NCBI GenBank assembly: GCA_005656395.1
Contig: SRSI01000027.1
Location: 665,862 to 729,861, forward strand
Source: Strongyloides papillosus
Taxonomy: Eukaryota; Nematoda; Chromadorea; Rhabditida; Strongyloididae
Length of the DNA stretch: 64,000 nucleotides
Reading direction: 5' to 3'
Shown here: piece after piece, positions 46,901 through 56,600 of the stretch
How positions within the stretch are numbered: the stretch's first letter is position 1
Layout: each line of letters begins with the position of its first letter
Notes under the pieces: model-generated
The model's database searches: none
What the model saw: only the letters and a program-made list of their open reading frames with translations
Told to the model about the DNA's origin: nothing
Translations under genes and position numbers: made by a program

Positions 46901-47411
46901 GAAAATTTGCATGTAAATAGATTTCAGTATACTCCACCGAAATTTTAAAAAGATAAAAATGTTTTCCGTTATTGACAAAAAAGAATTCAAAGTGCCAAAA
47001 AATTACAATTTCAAAATATATGGACTCGCCGCGTTTTAATAAGATATTTTTACACACAAATTTATTATATTTGTGTAAAAATTTTGACATTCATTAACCC
47101 AACTAAAATTAGAAGTATCATATCTAGGTTTGAAAAAAACAGTACTGATTAATTATTGGCTTCGCTGTAAGGTGTACGGCACCCAAACCCAAAAGAGGAT
47201 ACTCATAATGGTTCAAACTTCACGATGGTGGATTTAAAGTTGATTTTGAGAAAGTTGAAATCAAGATGAACTCAAAATTTTCAATGGCACTCTTTTTACC
47301 TGAAACTTATGGATCGAGTTTTTTTTCTCATATGAATTTACCCCTTTAATTTTTTTCACTCATGTGGGAGGTTTAAATATTTTTTTTTAAATTAAATATT
47401 GATTTAGCAGA

Positions 47412-47769
47412 AGTATTAATTTTTAAAAGAAATATTGGATACAAGGAACTTCGATCAACCCCTTTATTTCTACCTAACACTAATTACAATATAAAATAGT
47501 AAAATTAGCCAACTAGAATATAATTACCTTTTAATAACAAAACTTTCTACTTACTTTTTACTCTTTTAATAATTCTTCCGGTAATTATAGTGTTGACTTA
47601 TACAATTAATATATATTAATTAAAATTTCCCCTAAAATTTTACAAAATTATTAGTACTATATAACTCAGTTATAAAATTTGATTACATTAGTTTGGGTTG
47701 ATTACAATAAATGAACGAAATTTATGATGAATTTTTATTATACTCTCTTTTCTATTTAGGACATCTTAC
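47412..47769 (-). repeat. 3' LTR of gypsy-type element 2
   Basis: A 358-bp copy aligned with 52386-52743. The integrase frame runs about 18 bases into it. Confidence 0.88.
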
Positions 47770-49563
47770 AGCTCCACCTGGGTTTTGTGATTCAGGAACT
47801 TTCCTGATATCAGTCCAGTTAACTTTAAATAGTTTCCGTGAGCTGGCGTCATTCTTCTTAAAGTAGCAATGAAGATTATCAACTGCCAATACTTTATACT
47901 TTTCATTAGTTTTGTCCCATTTATCAGCATTTTGCTTTTTCATTATAAAGTTGTCTCCGACCTTGAATTGATTAGTTTTGTATGCTTGATCTTTTTTAGA
48001 TAATTTTCTGTATAGATCACTTGTATATACTGCATTATAAACTTCTTCTTGGTCATTGAAGATTTCTGTAACGCATTTTGAGATATCATAGTCATAATTG
48101 TTGAGATTAAGTTGTTCTATGTTCCTGATACCCCTCTCCTTAAACATAAAAATCTCGAATGCACTGAAGTTATTGGACTGTATTCCTTTATTTATATAAT
48201 AAGTTGAGATGCTCAATAACTTCTCAAATTTTATGTTGGCGAAAGTCTTTTGGTTTAATTTGCTAAATGTCTGTTCTATTAACTTGATGTACAATTCTGC
48301 CAGACGATTTCCATGCGTGTATGGGACTACATTTACTATCTTAATTAATGATAATTTGAAAAATTTAATTGCTTCTTCACTATTTAAGTATTTTGCATTG
48401 TCCATTATGATTATTAGTGGCTTTGAATATAGGTAAATAAATCCACTTATTGCTTTAATGATATCCTCGTCTCTTGGATCTTCATTTATTTCTTTTGACA
48501 TTACAAACTTCGAGAACGAATCCACACAAATTAATACCGTTCTCTCTTTTCCTTTAAATTTAAATTTTCCTGTCAAGTCGCAGCTCCAAATTTGATTTGG
48601 ATACATTACATTTAATGTTCTTTCATATTTATCTCTTTTAAAACTATTTCTTAAAATACATTCCTCACACTTTTCAGCATATAATTTTACGTATTTGTTG
48701 AAATGTTTGGAGAAGTATCTTCTATGTAAATGTCTTAACATTTTGGTTATTCCATAATGTCTTTGTTGATGTACTATCTCTACTATCTTTGGTGCTAGAG
48801 ATTCTGGTATTTGAGGTTTAAATCTATCTTCCTCAATTTTTCCCAAACAATTGTTTAAATAGGTTAACTTATTCTCTTCAATATATTTTGAAGTGATTTC
48901 TTTTGAATTTCTTTGGTGTTCGATTATCTCCTCTATCGAATATTCATGAAGTGTATTGACAATGTCTTCTAACTTTTCTTCGGTTTCTATAATTAACTTT
49001 TCTTCCTTTTTAGAGCCTTTGGGTCTCCCAGATTTTCTCTTTTTAGTTCCTTTAGGTCTCCCACGGTTTCTTGTTGATGAAATTTCAATTTCATCACTTT
49101 CAGTATCATTCTTATTTTCTTTATCGTCTACTCCATTATCATCTGTATTTTGTATATAGTTGCATATAAGATTCTTGTTGTCTAACGAAATTTCTTTTTC
49201 TTGTCTTTGTTCATAAACTGGTGCAAATATGAGAGAATTTTCGCCACTGTATATCTTCTTATCTTCTGTTTCTAGAGAGTGGTCGATAAGCCTTGATAAA
49301 TAATCTGGAAAGTGATTTTCCGATCCTTTAATGTACTCGATTATCAATGTTGCTGGATATCCCGCTAAATAGTTTATCATCTCGACATATATATCATTCT
49401 TGCTATTTTCTTGTATTTGCTTTATCGGTTTATGATCCGTTTGTATGTAAACTGTGGATCCTTTTAATAAGTATGAAAAAGTGTCTAGAGCAACACATAT
49501 ACATTTCATCTCTAGAAAACTGCTATGTCTTTTTCTTAAGGTCTTCTTCAATCTCTCATTCAT
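47752..49563 (-). CDS. RNase H-integrase part of gypsy-type element 2, with AT hooks
   Basis: A 603-codon frame that begins within RNase H (SSFLEMKCICVALDTFSYLL, TDHKPI, GSENHFPDYLSR). A low-complexity acidic linker carries two AT-hook motifs (RNRGRPKGTKK and SGRPKGSKK, near 49010-49080). The integrase has an H..H..C..C finger (HQQRHYG ... CEECILR) and D, D, E residues (SCDLTG, MDNAKYL, RLAELYIK). The C-terminal chromatin-binding part reads KVGDNFIMKKQNADKW. Translation of this piece would need repair of the upstream breaks, so it is probably non-functional as it stands. Confidence 0.82.
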   Translation of the reverse strand: MNERLKKTLRKRHSSFLEMKCICVALDTFSYLLKGSTVYIQTDHKPIKQIQENSKNDIYVEMINYLAGYPATLIIEYIKGSENHFPDYLSRLIDHSLETEDKKIYSGENSLIFAPVYEQRQEKEISLDNKNLICNYIQNTDDNGVDDKENKNDTESDEIEISSTRNRGRPKGTKKRKSGRPKGSKKEEKLIIETEEKLEDIVNTLHEYSIEEIIEHQRNSKEITSKYIEENKLTYLNNCLGKIEEDRFKPQIPESLAPKIVEIVHQQRHYGITKMLRHLHRRYFSKHFNKYVKLYAEKCEECILRNSFKRDKYERTLNVMYPNQIWSCDLTGKFKFKGKERTVLICVDSFSKFVMSKEINEDPRDEDIIKAISGFIYLYSKPLIIIMDNAKYLNSEEAIKFFKLSLIKIVNVVPYTHGNRLAELYIKLIEQTFSKLNQKTFANIKFEKLLSISTYYINKGIQSNNFSAFEIFMFKERGIRNIEQLNLNNYDYDISKCVTEIFNDQEEVYNAVYTSDLYRKLSKKDQAYKTNQFKVGDNFIMKKQNADKWDKTNEKYKVLAVDNLHCYFKKNDASSRKLFKVNWTDIRKVPESQNPGGAVRCPK

Positions 49564-49663
49564 TTATACCTATTATTATTTTCTCCTCTTGGTTGTCGGG
49601 GTTTTGTTGAATCAATGTTGCTCTTAAAGCTTGCTCAGAAGCATCAGTTTTCAATATGGTCTT

Positions 49664-50764
49664 CTAATTTTGTCTTGGGAAGCCTATTGTTGGAGAAGAT
49701 AATAATTCATCAACTATCTTATTATAATGTATAACATCAGTGTTGTCCATAAATAAATTGTTTTTCTTTTTACTTAATTTACTGAATAATCTTTCTGAGT
49801 ATAGTGCAAAAGAAGGTAAGGTTTGTCTGAAATATTGTGTTCCAAACAGGAATCGTTGTAATTCAGTTTTTGTTGTGGGGATTTTTCTTATCAAATTAGC
49901 TACACTTTGTAATGATGGAGTATAACCACTTGGATTTAAAGTATATGCCAGATATCTCAGTTCTGTACGGAAAAGTTTGGATTTATGTATATTAAATAAT
50001 AAATTGTTGGAAGTAAATATCTTGAATATTTGTTCTAATAATTCATCATGTTTTTGAATCAATTCACTATCGGATGTATCTTTGGTTTCTGACGTTATGA
50101 CTAGAAAGTCGCCAATGTGTTGAATGATCAATCCTTTCTCTTTAAATGGAATTAATAGATTTCCTGTCACTAACGAAAATTGTATAGCTGAATTAGTTGC
50201 TCCTTGAGGTAATGTTCTGTAAGAGTATGTATTTATACCATCAGCACTGAAGGAATATTTGGATCTCATGTTTTCTGGTATCAACACTTGCTGGTACGCA
50301 TTAGACAGATCAATAAGACTGTACAAAATTTTTCCTCCTCCAGGAATCCGTTTAAACTCGTTGACAGTATTGATACTTGGTCCATATTGCTTTATAGTAA
50401 GAGAATTTATGAGTCTTAAATCTGACACAAGCCTGTACATTTCTTCAGGTTTCAATTCTTTCTTTGGATCTTGAACAGTTTGTTTTCTTATTAAAACTAT
50501 CGGGTGAACAAATTTGGGGTTTTTCTCTACTTGGATCACCTTGTTGTCAAGATACTTTTGAATTATCTTATTAGCAATTGGTAGTAGATTGATTGGTACT
50601 TTATAGTATCTAAATTTCTTCTGTAAATTCTCTTGTATATAATCTTGTTCTCCAGACATCAATGAAGGATTTAAAGTTTGTTCTGAAAAGTCATATTTTC
50701 CTTGGAAGTATTTTTCGGTTTCTTCATTACTAGATAGATTGCTTATCTGGTTAGCTTTAAATTG
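49664..50764 (-). CDS. Reverse transcriptase part of gypsy-type element 2, altered active site
   Basis: The frame is continuous with Gag apart from one TAA (50765-50767). RT landmarks include VSDLRLINSL, LYSLIDLSNAYQQV and RTLPQGATNSAIQF. The catalytic Y-x-D-D box reads HIGDFLV, so the first Asp of the pair is Gly. The connection TPSLQSVANLIRKIPTTKTELQRF is normal. The frame ends at a TAG (49664-49666) before RNase H. Loss of a catalytic Asp and the stop indicate a dead enzyme. Confidence 0.8.
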   Translation of the reverse strand, partial: QFKANQISNLSSNEETEKYFQGKYDFSEQTLNPSLMSGEQDYIQENLQKKFRYYKVPINLLPIANKIIQKYLDNKVIQVEKNPKFVHPIVLIRKQTVQDPKKELKPEEMYRLVSDLRLINSLTIKQYGPSINTVNEFKRIPGGGKILYSLIDLSNAYQQVLIPENMRSKYSFSADGINTYSYRTLPQGATNSAIQFSLVTGNLLIPFKEKGLIIQHIGDFLVITSETKDTSDSELIQKHDELLEQIFKIFTSNNLLFNIHKSKLFRTELRYLAYTLNPSGYTPSLQSVANLIRKIPTTKTELQRFLFGTQYFRQTLPSFALYSERLFSKLSKKKNNLFMDNTDVIHYNKIVDELLSSPTIGFPRQN

Positions 50765-52366
50765 TTACTTAAATTCAATGTAAAAATTCTGATATACTGG
50801 TACTTTTAATTTGTCCTCATCCTGTTTCATCAATTCCTCAATCGTCACTATCTTCTTCTCTTTTAAGTTGATAAAATTATTGCTTTGAGATAAAATGTTG
50901 AGTCCAATGAGGGCCTTACACTTCATTTCTTCAGGTAGTTTCAAAACGACAAAATCTTTAATTTTGAATTCTTCATCATGCATTCTGATGGTAATTGGAT
51001 CTTTTACATATATTCCAACTCCTCCATCACCAATTGTTTTAAAAGCTATCGTGTCATCAGAAAGTTGTAGTTTTAAAGTCTTCACCAGTTCTTCATCTAA
51101 AATTGAGATTTCAGATCCTGTATCTAGAGCAGCATTTACTACTATAGAGTCATCTATTAAAATTTCTTTATGTAATATTGTAGGAGATGTAACTTGATTT
51201 TTCTCCTCTTTTCTCTTTGAAGCAATGTGAAGGTTGACTCTAGTCTTAGTAGTTGGATCCCATCTAGTACGACTTCTACATTCCTTTTCTGTATGACCTC
51301 TGTAATTACATTTAGTGCAAATTATTTGCTTTTCTTTTCCTTCATTTCCGGGGATACTTTTCCTCTCTCGTTGACTTTCTTTGGAGAGTTCTATGCACTC
51401 TTTAATACTCGCTACATAGTAATTCCAATTATCCGTGGTTTCATTTCGTAATAGAAGTTTAATATTATTAGGTGAAATGTTCTTGATAACATTTTTACAC
51501 TCCTTCATAATTCTATCTTCATTCTGATCATGATAGATGATTCGTATATTGTTTTCAATATTGTTACTAACTTGGTCAATATTCTCTAAAGTTAGATTTA
51601 CTCTTTTTATTTTCTCAATTTCAGTTTCAGCTTCTAAGATAGCACATTTACCATCATATTTTTTCGATAAGAGTGAGGTCAGTTGATGGTAGTCTATATT
51701 CTCGTTTTGCTCCAAGATGTGTTGTGCCACCCTTTGGTTTACATTTATAAGTAAGCAGTCCTTCATTAGACTTTCATCTACTCTGTTTATTCTGCAATAA
51801 CTTTGGAATGTCTTATGCCATTTAGAAAAAGACATTTTTCCATCAAATTTCTTCAAGTTTGAAAAATTTGGATTTACATAGTGTATAATGGTTTTTGAGT
51901 TGTCCTGTAGCGCATTTTCTTCTAAATTCCTCTTAGCAGGTAAATGAGAGATGGTAGGACTATTCTCATTTTTCTTCTTTAGGCTTTCTTTTCTATCTAG
52001 TTTTTCACAGAGAAACTGGATGTTGTCAGCCTGAGTTTTCACTACTTTTTGTACTGATGTTATCGTCTCAATTTGGACTTTCATCATCATCTCCATCTGA
52101 TACAGTAATTTGGCAATAGTCTGATCCTGTACATTAGTTTGAGTCTCCTGTAGTTTTGGAGTTTCTCTTCCTTCATCAATTGGGGGATCATCGTTAAATC
52201 CTTCTTCACTGTTCTGACTTCGATTGTCTAAGTCATCCTCAGGATCGTCCTGGTTCTTCATATTTATAAGATTTACAGTATTGGAACTTTCGGATATGAT
52301 TCTCTGAAAGGTCTCTGACTCTGTTTCTTCTGATTTGAGATGGGTGTTTGATCTGGTGTTCTTCAT
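50765..52366 (-). CDS. Gag-zinc knuckle-protease of gypsy-type element 2
   Basis: A 533-codon frame starting about 20 bases after the 5' LTR. The N-terminal third is acidic and disordered. It is followed by a coiled-coil stretch and a Gag capsid-like region (FDGKMSFSKWHKTFQSYCRI). A CCHC knuckle (CTKCNYRGHTEKEC) and an aspartic protease (ALDTGSEISILD, later ALIGLNIL) follow. It ends at TAA in frame with the reverse transcriptase. Confidence 0.88.
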   Translation of the reverse strand: MKNTRSNTHLKSEETESETFQRIISESSNTVNLINMKNQDDPEDDLDNRSQNSEEGFNDDPPIDEGRETPKLQETQTNVQDQTIAKLLYQMEMMMKVQIETITSVQKVVKTQADNIQFLCEKLDRKESLKKKNENSPTISHLPAKRNLEENALQDNSKTIIHYVNPNFSNLKKFDGKMSFSKWHKTFQSYCRINRVDESLMKDCLLINVNQRVAQHILEQNENIDYHQLTSLLSKKYDGKCAILEAETEIEKIKRVNLTLENIDQVSNNIENNIRIIYHDQNEDRIMKECKNVIKNISPNNIKLLLRNETTDNWNYYVASIKECIELSKESQRERKSIPGNEGKEKQIICTKCNYRGHTEKECRSRTRWDPTTKTRVNLHIASKRKEEKNQVTSPTILHKEILIDDSIVVNAALDTGSEISILDEELVKTLKLQLSDDTIAFKTIGDGGVGIYVKDPITIRMHDEEFKIKDFVVLKLPEEMKCKALIGLNILSQSNNFINLKEKKIVTIEELMKQDEDKLKVPVYQNFYIEFK

Positions 52367-52385
52367 ATACCCAATTTACGTCACC

Positions 52386-52743
52386 AGTATTAATTTTTAA
52401 AAAAAATATTGGATACAAGGAACTTCGATCAACCCCTTTATTTCTACCTAACACTAATTACAACATAAAATAGTAAAATTGGCCAACTAGAATATAATTA
52501 CCTTTTAATAACAAAATTTTCTACTTACTTTTTACTCTTTAAATAATTCTTCCGGTAATTATAGTGTTGGCTTATACAATTAATATATATTAATTAAAAT
52601 TTCCCCTAAAATTTTACAAAATTATTAGTACTATATAACTCAGTTATAAAATTTGATTACATTAGTTTGGGTTGATTACAATAAATGAACGAAATTTATG
52701 ATGAATTTTTATTATACTCTCTTTTCTATTCAGGACATCTTAC
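52386..52743 (-). repeat. 5' LTR of gypsy-type element 2
   Basis: A 358-bp copy with about seven mismatches to the 3' LTR. Confidence 0.88.
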
Positions 52744-53522
52744 TGCTCAGATTTAGAAATTATTTAACGGCATAATTGAACTGATTCACTATTGAACTAT
52801 TAATTTAGCTATTTACATTATCAACATTTATCATTAAAAAGTTTATAGGTAATTAATTTTTTTTCAAGAACCAGCCTTAGACCCGCCTTCGGTTGGTCAG
52901 AGCTGGTCCGTAGAGCATACTTTTTACTAAAGCACTTTTATACTAAAATTTTAGTCAAAGCATGTGTAGTAAAAATTTTAAGAAGTTTTAGTGGTGCAAT
53001 AAACACAATTAGTAGAAGCTTTTATTATAAAAATTAATAAAATTACAAAAACAATAGTGGCCACCTAAATTTTATTTGTTTTAGAATCTCATTGCCGTTT
53101 ACTTACTATTATACAAAATTATTATATTTACTAACTCCTTATAGTCGTTACTAGAATCCTATATGTGTTCCTAGAACTAAACTAATTAATTAATTTTAAA
53201 TAAACACACAGCAATGGATAATTAACTTTTAACTAGACTTAATAAAATTTCGGTGACAAAACGGTTATATATATTAGTTTTTGATGACTTTTCGAAATTG
53301 CGTTACAAGAACAGTTTATTTTAATCATTACTGTTTTACTGTGTATAAAAAAATTGTTCTATTGAGTTACATATTTCTGGAGAAATAAAATAACCGAAAA
53401 TACATTGTTATAATATGTTAATACATTATGAAATATTTCTGAGTTTGAAAATCATTTCATAATGTCTACATTTATTGAAAGTGTTTAGTTAAACAAAAAA
53501 TTTACCCAACAAAAAGAATTTT
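52744..53522. other. Spacer between two retrotransposons
   Basis: AT-rich except for a GC-rich stretch at 52870-52917 that begins ACCAGC and ends GCTGGT, able to form a short stem. No gene is seen. Confidence 0.4.
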
Positions 53523-53673
53523 TGTGAAGTGTTAGGTTTGTCTTTGTCAAACATATAAAATGATTGTTATTACGATTATGTTATTATATATAAATGTAAT
53601 ATGGTAATTGTTTCATCTATCTACTTATTTGTATTTATCATCAATAAACTTATTGTATTACTAATATCTAACA
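53523..53673 (+). repeat. 5' LTR of copia element
   Basis: 151 bp, TGTGAAG ... TCTAACA, with an AATAAA near 53643 and a TATA-like 'atatataaat' near 53585. Confidence 0.93.
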
Positions 53674-53687
53674 GGTTATGGGCCCAG
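53674..53687 (+). promoter_or_regulatory. Primer-binding site, initiator tRNA-Met anticodon region
   Basis: GGTTATGGGCCCAG directly after the LTR is complementary to the anticodon arm of initiator tRNA-Met (CTGGGCCCATAACC). Drosophila copia uses the same kind of site. The ATG of the polyprotein lies within it. Confidence 0.85.
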
Positions 53688-56600
53688 AAAAGACTGAAGT
53701 TTCCAATTTGGACTTGGCGCAAGCTTTTACTACAGTGAAAGGACTACCTTTTGTAAAATTATCTGGTCCAAATAATTTTCGACAATGGAAAAATGATATG
53801 GAAACTCTTTGCCGCATGGTAAATGTCAATTTTGATGAAATGGGAAAGTTGTCATCGCATAACAAAGATGTAATGCTGCGACTACTTAACTTGTATATTG
53901 ACACGGATTTACGAAATGAACTATTAGATTTTTCATCACCTGATGAATTGATTGAAGAAGTTACAGCAAAATACTCATCCACATCTCTAATAGCTCGTAT
54001 AAAACTGCAAAAATCTCTTTATCAACTTTCAAAAGAGCCTGAAGAATCTATGGTAGATCTTATATCACGCCTGAACACTCTTTGTCGATCTTTAAAAGGA
54101 ATGGATGTCGTGATATCAGAGAAAGATAAAATAATCATACTTTTGGGAGCACTTTCTGATAAATACGAGAGTTTTATATCATCTATAAATGAGAAGGATT
54201 CTTATAACACCATAAGTCAGAGACTGAAAGCACTGGATGAGCTACCTAGTAATAAAGTCGAAGTTGAGCAATCCGTTTTTTATTCAAATAAATACAGTTC
54301 GATAATATGTCGTAATTGTGGAGGAAAAGGACATACATATAAGCAATGTCCATCAAAGAAAGAATACAAGAAACCTCCTACCACTTATAATAAGTATAAA
54401 AGTCATGGTAACCAAGTCAACTATGTAAACGATGATGAAAATCTGATACAAGAAGAAGCCTTGATGACATGTTTACCAACTGATGATCTTTCTTCAGATA
54501 ATGAAGTTGAATGGGCACTTAGTGCAAAAGGGGTAAATTTTAAAGAAAATAATGTTGATACTGCGTGGTTTTTAGATTCAGGCGCAACAGTTCACTTGTG
54601 CAGAAACCCTAAGCTGTTGTCAAACTTGATGCCTATAAAACCCGTTTCTATTATGGTAGCGAATGGTCAATATATAGAATGTAAATGGAGTGGTCAAGTA
54701 ACTATATCTGGTATTTCTATAGGAAGCGTGTATTATCACCCTGACCTTGCTGCCAACCTTATTAGTATGGTCAAACTTAAGGAGATTACAAAAATGTTTA
54801 TAGAAAATGAAGACATATGCTTTCGTCAGAATAATTTAATTATAAGAACAAAACAAGTAAATAAGAATATTATTATTGTAACTGATGTTTTGGAAAATAA
54901 AGCTTTTAGTGCTTATAAAGTTTCTCCTGAGATTTGGCATGAAAGACTTATGCATATAGCTGATAAAGAATTAGCACATCATACTGGTCTTCGTATGTCT
55001 AAAAAGTGTGTAGCATGTTCTTTAGCTAAGATTCCTCGTTCTCCTCATCCCCTAAATAATTCTGCTGTTACAAGACCACTAGAACTTGTTTATTTTGACC
55101 TAGCAGGGAAAATTTCACCAAGAGGTCTTGATGGAGAAGAATACTATTGTATAGCTCTTGATGAATACTCAAAAGCCACCCAAATAATCCCATTGAAAAG
55201 TAAAGCTAACACTTTACAAGCTGTCAAACAAATTATATCTTTATGGGAGAGTTTAGTAGGTAAGTCTGTTGAACGTGTTCGAACAGACCATGGTACAGAA
55301 TTTGAAAATGTTGAAACCAGTAATTATTTTGCTAGAAAAGAAATTGTGAAGGAGTGGTCATGCGTAGGTACACCACAACAGATAAGTGTGGAAAGGTATA
55401 ATCGTTATGTGAAGGAGAATGTGTCTACCATAATCATAAATCGCAGATTACCTAAAAACACATGGAGTTTAATTTGTACTTCAATTCCATATGTTAAGAA
55501 TAGAATAAGAAGCTCTGCAACTATGATGGAGCCGATGAAACTCCTTGGTCTTAAATTTACGATAGATCATCTAAGATGTATTGGATGTATGGTTGTATAC
55601 AAAAAGGATAAAGACATAAAAATGGGTATGAAGGGTAACATTGGTGTTTTTCTTGCATATGGACCCAAAAACTCATATAAAGTTATGGATGTTGCTACAA
55701 ATTGTATTAAAATTACTTCAAATGTAAAATTTTATGAAGAGTATGATTATATAGATGCTAAAATGTTTTATAAAAGGTTAGTTTTACATGAAACTAAGAT
55801 TCCCGCACACATTAATGATATTGATGACCTAGATAATATACCGTCCTCATATCCTTCAAAATGCATAACGAGTGAAAATGTATGTGAAGACAGTAAGATA
55901 ATGACTTCTGAGATAAATGATAAAAACATTACCGAAGATTCGAGTACAAATAGCAGTATAAATGAAATACCTGATGACTTAAAGGAGGATATCTTGGATT
56001 TATCACATAAATTTGAAGAATTTAGTGTATCCGACGATAATAGCATATCTAAAACACAAAGCGATTACGTCAGAAATCCTAAATTTGTGAATGGATCACC
56101 AATTGCTACTAGAACTCGTAAAAAGGGATCAGCATTTTTTGTTACATCTCCTAGTGGTTATTTGGAGGCTTCGCAATTACCTGAATGGAAGGAATCAATG
56201 AAACAAGAACTAGAAAGCCTAATAAAAAACAACACTTGGACATATGTAAAGAAAAATGATATTGGAAAGCAAAATATCATCACATCTAAATGGGTTTACA
56301 ATGTTAAAAATGATGGTCGTCTGAAATCAAGATTGACAGCTCGTGGATGCCAACAACCAACTCAAAGCGAAACATATTCACCCACTGTACATCCTTCTAT
56401 CCTAAAAGCAATACTCTCTATTTGTATGCAAACAGGTATGAAAGTTCACACTATGGATTGTACAAATGCTTTTCTTCAAGGAAACTTTGAAGACAATGAA
56501 ATTGTTTATATGACTGTTCCAAAAGGAATTGAACTCGTTCATCCTCAGCATAAAAATTCAATATGCAAACTTTTAAGACCAATATATGGACTACGTCAAA

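Larger units (their letters stand above)
38946..47411. other. 8.5-kb AT-rich region without supported genes
   Basis: No ORF above about 75 codons and none with protein-like composition. Two decayed hAT relics (41074-41703 and about 43600-43960) are listed separately. A somewhat GC-richer patch at 47160-47370 borders the next retrotransposon but gives no long frame on either strand. Confidence 0.5.
47412..52743 (-). mobile_element. Degraded gypsy-type LTR retrotransposon 2 (about 5.3 kb)
   Basis: Two LTRs of equal length (47412-47769 and 52386-52743, 358 bp) differ at about seven positions, roughly 2 percent. This element is therefore older than gypsy-type element 1. Clear TG/CA ends and a target duplication were not found, so the borders are accurate to a few bases. 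The order on the minus strand is Gag-zinc knuckle-protease, stop codon, RT, stop and frame change, RNase H-integrase. Confidence 0.88.

Noticed and set aside
38946..47411. Centromere-like or satellite array in the gene desert
   Set aside because: No regular tandem period could be seen by eye; the region is AT-rich and non-repetitive apart from decayed hAT pieces.
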